Below are positions 59,659 through 64,000 of a DNA stretch of 64,000 nucleotides, in pieces (positions within the stretch are counted from its first letter, which is position 1; the number at the start of each line of letters is the position of its first letter). Position numbers and translations under genes: made by a program. The notes under the pieces are model-generated. The model saw nothing but the letters and a program-made list of their open reading frames with translations. It made no database searches and was not told the DNA's origin. Source of the stretch: Daejeonella sp. Lineage in GTDB: Bacteria; Bacteroidota; Bacteroidia; Sphingobacteriales; Sphingobacteriaceae. The DNA lies in the NCBI RefSeq assembly GCF_030684675.1, contig NZ_JAUXXZ010000029.1, forward strand, positions 1-64,000, in the 5' to 3' direction.

Positions 59659-59994
59659 ATGAAAGAATTAAGTAAAAAAATACGCTTATTGCGGCATCAG
59701 AAGAGTTGGAGTCAGGAAGACGTTGCCAAACGTTTAAAAATTTCAATCCCAGCTTTTTCTAAAATAGAAACTGGGATTACCGACGTAAATGTATCCAGGC
59801 TCGAAGAGATAGCCGGAATATTTGATATGAGTTTGGTTCAGTTATTAACATTCACTGATTCAGAAGATCAGGAGAAACATAACTCAGATCTTGAAGAGTT
59901 ATCCATAAAACTTCATGAACGAGAGATAGAGCTCATTGAAATGCAAAAGAAGATCATCGAATTGTATGAAGAGCTTCGAAAAGTAAAAGCATAA
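59659..59994 (+). CDS. XRE-family helix-turn-helix regulator with coiled-coil tail
   Basis: 111 residues. The N-terminal HTH_3 domain (IRLLRHQKSWSQEDVAKRLKISIPAFSKIETGITDVNVSRLEEIAGIF) is complete. The C-terminal about 40 residues (LEELSIKLHEREIELIEMQKKIIELYEELRK) form a heptad coiled coil, probably for dimerisation. It stands alone between two gene-poor stretches with no toxin or phage partner, so its targets are unknown. Confidence 0.9.
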   Translation: MKELSKKIRLLRHQKSWSQEDVAKRLKISIPAFSKIETGITDVNVSRLEEIAGIFDMSLVQLLTFTDSEDQEKHNSDLEELSIKLHEREIELIEMQKKIIELYEELRKVKA

Positions 59995-60031
59995 TTTAAA
60001 TGAACCCGACATAATATTTAAAAACCACATA

Positions 60032-60047
60032 CCTGCCTACTGGCAGG
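60032..60047. repeat. CCTGCC/GGCAGG palindrome
   Basis: CCTGCC and GGCAGG pair around TACT. A related CCTGCC word occurs in the MITE-like element near 2011. Confidence 0.5.
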
Positions 60048-60100
60048 CATGGAAACATAGCATATTATAGCTGCGAACCTTCATTTTAGACACAGATTTC

Positions 60101-60117
60101 TTGAAGCTTCGCTTCAA
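60101..60117. repeat. Short hairpin amid ATCTATGTG words
   Basis: TTGAAGC and GCTTCAA form a 7-bp stem around TTC. Words ATCTATGTG, ATCTATGTT and ATCTATGTG follow at 60117-60175, so this may be another decayed word-repeat element. Confidence 0.45.
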
Positions 60118-60213
60118 TCTATGTGATTTATAATCTATGTTTCCTTTAAAGCATAATATATTCAATCTATGTGGTTAGTTATTGATCTTTAGATATCGAA
60201 CTCACATTAATTT

Positions 60214-60243
60214 AAAAAAGTCCCGAACGTCCGGGACTTTTTT
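60214..60243. terminator. Bidirectional terminator-like hairpin
   Basis: A perfect 12-bp stem AAAAAAGTCCCG/CGGGACTTTTTT with loop AACGTC, flanked by A and T tracts. It lies 220 nt after the XRE gene and could end its transcript. Confidence 0.8.
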
Positions 60244-60491
60244 ATTTAAAATAAGCTGTTTCAGCTAAGGTTTAAAAGACGATTATATTTTACAATAAAG
60301 ACTCCGGAGCCAGAATGATTTGATTAGGAAAAGCAATACCTGTATGTTATAGCTTGGTTCAGTCCTTTCCTACGGAGTATTTCCGGCAAAAAAATATCGT
60401 TCAATTCCAATAAGGAGTCGCCGGAAGATACCTCCTCCGGCAAGGTTTATTTTACCCGGTGCTGTATTTCATCGGGACGGGCAGCCCCCGG

Positions 60492-60567
60492 ACTTGCTGG
60501 TGCGCGTGTGCTGCGCATTCCAGAAATTAAATAAAGAAGCACATGCGACACTCCTGCGCCGGCAAGT
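60492..60567. repeat. GC-rich structured segment
   Basis: ACTTGCTGGTG (60492-60502) pairs with CGCCGGCAAGT (60557-60567) if two G·U pairs are allowed. An inner hairpin TGCGC/GCGCA lies at 60501-60517. The GC content is higher than in the surroundings. It could be a dispersed repeat or a structured RNA. Confidence 0.5.
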
Positions 60568-60591
60568 GAATGGAAAATGTAAAAAGGGCTC

Positions 60592-60670
60592 AAAGACGCA
60601 GAGACGCGAAAAATACCATTAAAAATAGATGATTTTCCATAACTTGCAGGCATTGCGTCTTAGCGTCTTT
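60592..60670. repeat. Inverted octamer pair (word AAAGACGC)
   Basis: Two 8-nt units (AAAGACGC, AGAGACGC) at 60592-60607 face two reverse-complement units (GCGTCTTA, GCGTCTTT) at 60655-60670. The spacer is 47 nt. Confidence 0.75.
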
Positions 60671-60714
60671 GCGAGAGTGAATTTTGAGATATACTTTTTA
60701 TATCGAACTCCATT

Positions 60715-61836
60715 TTAAAATAATTTCCTCATCGTAGCATGCTTTTTACCAAAAGTAGCTCCGGTAGCTTCATGTATCGAAAGCATCTTGTCGTTAAAAT
60801 CACCAACCCAGGATAATTCCAGCTCGACATATTGGTTCATCGGAATTACATACTCTTTGAGTTTGATGAATAATGCGGATTCTAATCCGTGTTTCTGAAA
60901 GGCTTTCTTAGTACCCATCACCACTGCCCGCATCCGGTTTACCCCTTTCCAGCGATAGTAGAGGAATTTTAGTTTTTCTAGCAGTCCGAGTTTACCATTA
61001 AAGCTTTTGATCATTTGATTGGCATCGGGAAGGATCACAATAACCGACGCTGGTTCATCATTGATGTATGCGAACCAGATCAGCTTCTCGTCCATCACCG
61101 TTTTCATTTTATTGAAGGTTTCAAGAATTCCTTTGGTTTGCAGCGGAACGAAGTTTTCAAAATTCTGCCAGGCATCATTGTAAATTTCGGCAAAATCCTT
61201 TGCAAAAGCCTCCAGTTTATTCACCTCGAGGTGTTTAAAGGTATATCCCGGTTTATTGGCAACCCATTCGGCAATCTTGGTAAAACGCTCCGGAAATGGT
61301 TTCATCACCTGTAAGTGATTGGTAATCTGCTCATAGAGTGTTTTGAATCCATAAGCCTCAAAAAGGCCTTTGTAATAGGGGTGATGGTAATTCATTCCAT
61401 AAGAAGGGGTGGTAAAACCTTCAATCAGGAGTCCCCAGAAACTGTCATTTTCACCGAAATTGATGGGCCCATCCATTGCTTTCATGCCCTTTTCTGTTAA
61501 CCATTTTTCGGCGGTACTGAAAAGCAGGCTTGCGGCTTCCGGATCATTGATACATTCAAAAAAGCCAATTCCGCCGGTAGGCTGTTCAGGTTGATAAGCC
61601 TTTTTCTCATTGACGAATGCGGCTATTCTTCCGATTAATTGACCCTGATCTGATTTTAAAACCCAGCGGGTGCATACCCCATGCTTATGCAGCTCGTTCT
61701 TTTCAGGATTAAAAACAGCTTCAATATCTTTATCGAGCGGACAAACCCAGTGAGGATCATTCCTGTAAATTTCGCGCGCCACTTCCAGAAATTCGCTGGC
61801 GGTTTTCTTATTCTTGACTTCGGTTAAAAGCATCAT
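60715..61836 (-). CDS. GNAT-like N-acetyltransferase family protein
   Basis: 373 residues from the ATG at 61836. An ATG at 61863 lies inside the terminator hairpin of the upstream gene and is rejected. The N-terminal LTEVKNKKTASEFLEVAREIYRNDPHWVCPLDKD and GRIAAFVNEKKAY, GGIGFFECINDPEAASLLFSTAEKWLTEKGM segments match the acetyltransferase-like family typical of Bacteroidota. The substrate is not known. A second GNAT-like half probably lies after residue 190. Confidence 0.75.
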   Translation of the reverse strand: MMLLTEVKNKKTASEFLEVAREIYRNDPHWVCPLDKDIEAVFNPEKNELHKHGVCTRWVLKSDQGQLIGRIAAFVNEKKAYQPEQPTGGIGFFECINDPEAASLLFSTAEKWLTEKGMKAMDGPINFGENDSFWGLLIEGFTTPSYGMNYHHPYYKGLFEAYGFKTLYEQITNHLQVMKPFPERFTKIAEWVANKPGYTFKHLEVNKLEAFAKDFAEIYNDAWQNFENFVPLQTKGILETFNKMKTVMDEKLIWFAYINDEPASVIVILPDANQMIKSFNGKLGLLEKLKFLYYRWKGVNRMRAVVMGTKKAFQKHGLESALFIKLKEYVIPMNQYVELELSWVGDFNDKMLSIHEATGATFGKKHATMRKLF

Positions 61837-61852
61837 GTAAAAGGGGTAAAAT

Positions 61853-61879
61853 AAAAAAAGCATTCAGAGAACTGAATGC
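61853..61879 (-). terminator. Terminator of the acidic small-protein gene
   Basis: The minus strand forms GCATTCAG/CTGAATGC around TTCT followed by seven T residues, 24 nt after the stop codon at 61903. Confidence 0.88.
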
Positions 61880-61902
61880 CTGAATATTAGGGCTGTAATT
61901 CC

Positions 61903-62088
61903 TTAAAAATCGTCCTCATCGTCGTCGAAATCATCGAAAGGCGGAATATCATCGTCGAGTGGAAGATCGAAATCATCTTCGTCATCAATAATCGGACGAA
62001 TCGGTTCCTCAGGATCAGACAAATGCGTCTTTTTCGTATCGGGATTCTTTGGACCCCCGCTTTTTAATACTTTCTTTGGCGACTTCAT
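61903..62088 (-). CDS. Small protein with extremely acidic C-terminus
   Basis: 61 residues in two halves. The first 25 are basic (KSPKKVLKSGGPKNPDTKKTH). The last 35 are mostly Asp, Glu, Phe and Pro (DDEDDFDLPLDDDIPPFDDFDDDEDDF). The Asp-Phe pattern is regular. No known domain applies; it could be a charge-mimic or chaperone-like tail protein. Its own terminator and the conserved position next to scpB support a real gene. Confidence 0.7.
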   Translation of the reverse strand: MKSPKKVLKSGGPKNPDTKKTHLSDPEEPIRPIIDDEDDFDLPLDDDIPPFDDFDDDEDDF

Positions 62089-62191
62089 TGGTGCAAATTA
62101 CACGTTTTTAGAATGAATATTAAGTTCTTATAAATTTAACAAGATTTTGAAATTCCAAACCTCTTTTTTAATTTTTATTTCTTTTGCGGTT

Positions 62192-62761
62192 TTACTCGCT
62201 CTGGTCACCGATTACATTGCTTTCAGAAACCAGCTCAGTAATCTGTGGAAGATCTTTTGTTGAATTAATTCCAAAATAATCCATGAAAAGGCCACTGGTA
62301 GCATAAAGCAGCGGTTTTCCGACAGTTTCCGACTTCCCTGCGATACTAATCAGCTCCTTTTCCAGTAATTTCTGTACGGTATAATCGCAATTTACCCCCC
62401 TGATCTGCTCAATCTCCAGTTTAGTAACCGGCTGTTTATAAGCAATGATCGAGAGCGTTTCTAATGCCGCCTGACTCAATTTCTTCCTTGAACGTTGAAT
62501 CTGCAGCTGATTGATCACCGGATAAAACTCCTTCCGGGTCAGAAACTGATAACCTCCGTTCAAATGAACCAGCTCAATGGCCAGATTCAAATCCAGATAC
62601 TTCTGCCTGATCTGCTCAATCAAAGCATTGATTGTTGCTATTGAGATCTGCTCCTCCTCACTAAACTCTGCGAGAACCTGCTGTATTTCTTCAGCAGAAA
62701 TACTCTTTTCGGAAGCAAAAATTAATGCTTCAATGAACGGTTCAGGCTCTTTAAAACTCAT
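62192..62761 (-). CDS. scpB: Segregation and condensation protein ScpB
   Basis: 189 residues from the ATG at 62761; upstream ATG at 62776 is possible. The winged-helix pattern PFIEALIFASEKSISAEEIQQVL, the QLQIQRSRKKLSQAALETLSIIAYKQPVTKLEIEQIRGVNCDYTVQKLLEKELI block and GKPLLYATSGLFMDYFGI are diagnostic. ScpB regulates the SMC-ScpA condensin. scpA is not in this window. The acidic small-protein gene follows in the same direction. Confidence 0.95.
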   Translation of the reverse strand: MSFKEPEPFIEALIFASEKSISAEEIQQVLAEFSEEEQISIATINALIEQIRQKYLDLNLAIELVHLNGGYQFLTRKEFYPVINQLQIQRSRKKLSQAALETLSIIAYKQPVTKLEIEQIRGVNCDYTVQKLLEKELISIAGKSETVGKPLLYATSGLFMDYFGINSTKDLPQITELVSESNVIGDQSE

Positions 62762-62931
62762 GGACAAACATAACATATTGCCATTCAAACGAAAAAAAAA
62801 TCTTTAAAAAAATGTTGTTTTTCTTATTGAGAGCCTGCTTTTTCCCTCTTCTGAAAAATAATTCAAAACCGTTTGAATCCGGGCCTCGTAGGTATTCGCA
62901 ATCAACAGAACATTTAAAATTATTCTCAGAC

Positions 62932-63645
62932 ATGGAAAACCTAACAAAAAAAGATGAGCAGATCATTCTGCAGGAGCAGGATATCTTATCGGCACCGCTG
63001 CAGCGCCGTTCCTTCCTCCGCTATGCCGGAGCCGGAGCTGCCGGAATTGCCTTACTCGCAGCTGGCTGTAAAAAAGACGGAATGATGATCGATGGTTCTG
63101 CAGGGGTAAATTTGGGAAGCGGTGATGTCGGCATCCTGAATTATGCCTATGCTTTGGAGCAACTGGAAGCAGCATTCTACATCAAGGTAGCTTCATCATT
63201 CTATTCCGGTATTACCGAAGCTGAAAGATCATTGCTTTCGGATATCAGGGATCATGAGATCGCTCATCGTGAATTTTTCAAGAACGCTTTGGGTTCAAAT
63301 GCAATCCCCGGCCTGGAGGTTGATTTCTCAATGATCAATTTCAGCAGCCGCGACAGTGTTCTTGCAACCGCAAAAGCTTTTGAAGATCTGGGTGTTTCTG
63401 CCTATAACGGAGCAGGGGTTTTAATTAAAGATGCAGGCTATCTGACCCTTGCCGGTAAGATCGTTTCTGTAGAAGCCCGGCATGCAGCCCTGATTCGCGA
63501 TCTGATCAGTAATGGAACATTTGCGAATTCTGAAGTGATTGATGCTAACGGACTCGATAAATCCCGTCTTCCAATGGAAGTGCTTGGTATCGCCGCACCT
63601 TTCATCAAAACAAAAATCAACGCAAACGATCTGCCTAAATCTTAA
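62932..63645 (+). CDS. Ferritin-like domain protein with Tat/lipoprotein-type signal
   Basis: 237 residues from the ATG at 62932; longer upstream frames are non-coding. A twin-arginine signal QRRSFLRYAGAGAAGIALLAAGC also holds a lipobox. The ferritin-like (Ferritin_2) domain has helix motifs YALEQLEAAFYIKVA, IRDHEIAHREFFKNAL and VEARHAALIRDL. Such proteins are exported; metal binding is plausible but unproven in this family. A second gene of the same type begins 11 nt later, so they form a pair. Confidence 0.85.
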   Translation: MENLTKKDEQIILQEQDILSAPLQRRSFLRYAGAGAAGIALLAAGCKKDGMMIDGSAGVNLGSGDVGILNYAYALEQLEAAFYIKVASSFYSGITEAERSLLSDIRDHEIAHREFFKNALGSNAIPGLEVDFSMINFSSRDSVLATAKAFEDLGVSAYNGAGVLIKDAGYLTLAGKIVSVEARHAALIRDLISNGTFANSEVIDANGLDKSRLPMEVLGIAAPFIKTKINANDLPKS

Positions 63646-63656
63646 TCCTTACAGCT

Positions 63657-64000
63657 ATGAATATCCTGAACATATTAGAAGAAATTGAAAAAACAGATGC
63701 CGAAGTATATGAGCGCATCAGTCCGAGAAGAAAAGCCATGGCCGAATTTTACGGCTTTGGGAAGAAAATTGCCCTTGCATCGATCCCCTTCGCCCTCGGC
63801 ACCATGTTTAAAAAAGCCTATGCCCAAACGGCAAGTGCAGATGTAGAAGCCGTATTGCAGTTTGCTTTAACGCTGGAATACCTGGAGGCAGAATTTTATA
63901 CCAAAGGAGTAGCTGCTGCCGGACTGGTACCTGCAGGACCCGCACTCGGCGCAATTACTACGATCCGTGATCATGAAAACCAGCATGTGGCCTTTCTGAA
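63657..64000 (+). CDS. Second ferritin-like domain protein (cut by window edge)
   Basis: 114 residues visible. An N-terminal PRRKAMAEFYGFGKKIALASIPFALG stretch resembles a twin-arginine-like signal. Then LQFALTLEYLEAEFYTKGV and TIRDHENQHVAF match the same ferritin-like domain as the preceding gene. It continues past the right edge. It lies 11 nt after the first ferritin-like gene, suggesting one operon and perhaps a heteromeric complex. Confidence 0.85.
   Translation, partial: MNILNILEEIEKTDAEVYERISPRRKAMAEFYGFGKKIALASIPFALGTMFKKAYAQTASADVEAVLQFALTLEYLEAEFYTKGVAAAGLVPAGPALGAITTIRDHENQHVAFL

Larger units (their letters stand above)
59995..60714. other. Gene-free 720-bp stretch rich in repeats
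   Basis: No convincing gene. It contains a short GC palindrome (60032-60047), a hairpin amid AATCTATGTG words (60101-60180), a terminator-like hairpin (60214-60243), a GC-rich structured segment (about 60450-60570) and inverted octamer words (60592-60670). The small minus-strand frame at 60447-60653 is judged to be a shadow of the structured segment. Confidence 0.65.

Noticed and set aside
60447-60653. Small minus-strand frame of 68 codons
   Set aside because: It covers the GC-rich structured repeat and the octamer arm; composition and residues show no protein character.
61837-61863. Longer start of the GNAT-like gene at 61863
   Set aside because: The codon lies inside the terminator hairpin of the upstream gene; the ATG at 61836 is preferred.
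62812-62931. N-terminal extension of the ferritin-like protein
   Set aside because: The ATG at 62932 gives a clean Tat signal; upstream residues are not protein-like.

Overview
The window looks like a chromosomal piece of a member of the Bacteroidota, most likely of the Sphingobacteriaceae (Pedobacter or Mucilaginibacter type). Reasons: an AT-leaning composition, TAnnTTTG promoter elements with few Shine-Dalgarno sites, a C-terminal sorting domain protein of the type IX secretion system next to a PorP/SprF-like protein, a carboxypeptidase-regulatory-domain TonB receptor, an Nramp transporter fused to a universal stress domain, and a single sigma-54. Genus assignment is inference.

Layout. 1-2985: the tail of an IS200-type transposase, then a three-gene block for oxidative (non-phosphorylating) L-fucose breakdown, invaded by palindromic repeats. 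3042-8733: lipoprotein and SGNH hydrolases, an orphan PAS histidine kinase and four small stress- or membrane-type genes. 8900-21677: a scavenging-like island of secreted enzymes (ApbE flavinyltransferase, secreted Gfo/Idh/MocA protein, two GH18 enzymes, class A-like serine hydrolase, M14 peptidase, amidase, PBP4-like D,D-peptidase, P1/DmpA peptidase, class IV aminotransferase). 21720-24158: YhcH, KDG kinase and KDPG aldolase with palindromes between the divergent genes. 24412-28340: T9SS cargo plus PorP/SprF-like partner. 28424-40369: core genes rpoN, mscL, chaN-like, rpmH-rnpA-yidD, tsaB, priA, pcm, smpB and two envelope proteins. 40460-45915: a metal-uptake module (TonB receptor, thioredoxin-like protein, Nramp-Usp transporter, DtxR-type regulator) bracketed by two identical 16-bp palindromes. 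46006-59231: asnC/lrp, ung, lysS, acyl-CoA synthetase, iscA-iscU-iscS, methylmalonyl-CoA epimerase, rpmE2, a GlmU-like protein, tpiA and prmA. 59232-60714: an AT-rich stretch with one XRE gene and several repeat elements. 60715-64000: GNAT-like protein, a very acidic small protein, scpB and a pair of ferritin-like proteins.

Two signals stand out. First, the identical operators TTTAGATTAATCTAAA in front of both the TonB receptor and the DtxR-family gene suggest one metal regulon with a dedicated outer-membrane receptor. Second, at least ten intergenic sites carry degenerate tandem words of exactly 7 or 8 nucleotides. The word differs from site to site, and at six sites the array is followed by its own reverse-complement words, giving long hairpins. 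One such array (8-9 nt units) supplies the end of one gene, the start codon of apbE and the apbE signal peptide. No tRNA, rRNA or CRISPR array was seen. Start codons were moved downstream where the longest frame began at TTG or ran into a neighbouring gene or element.
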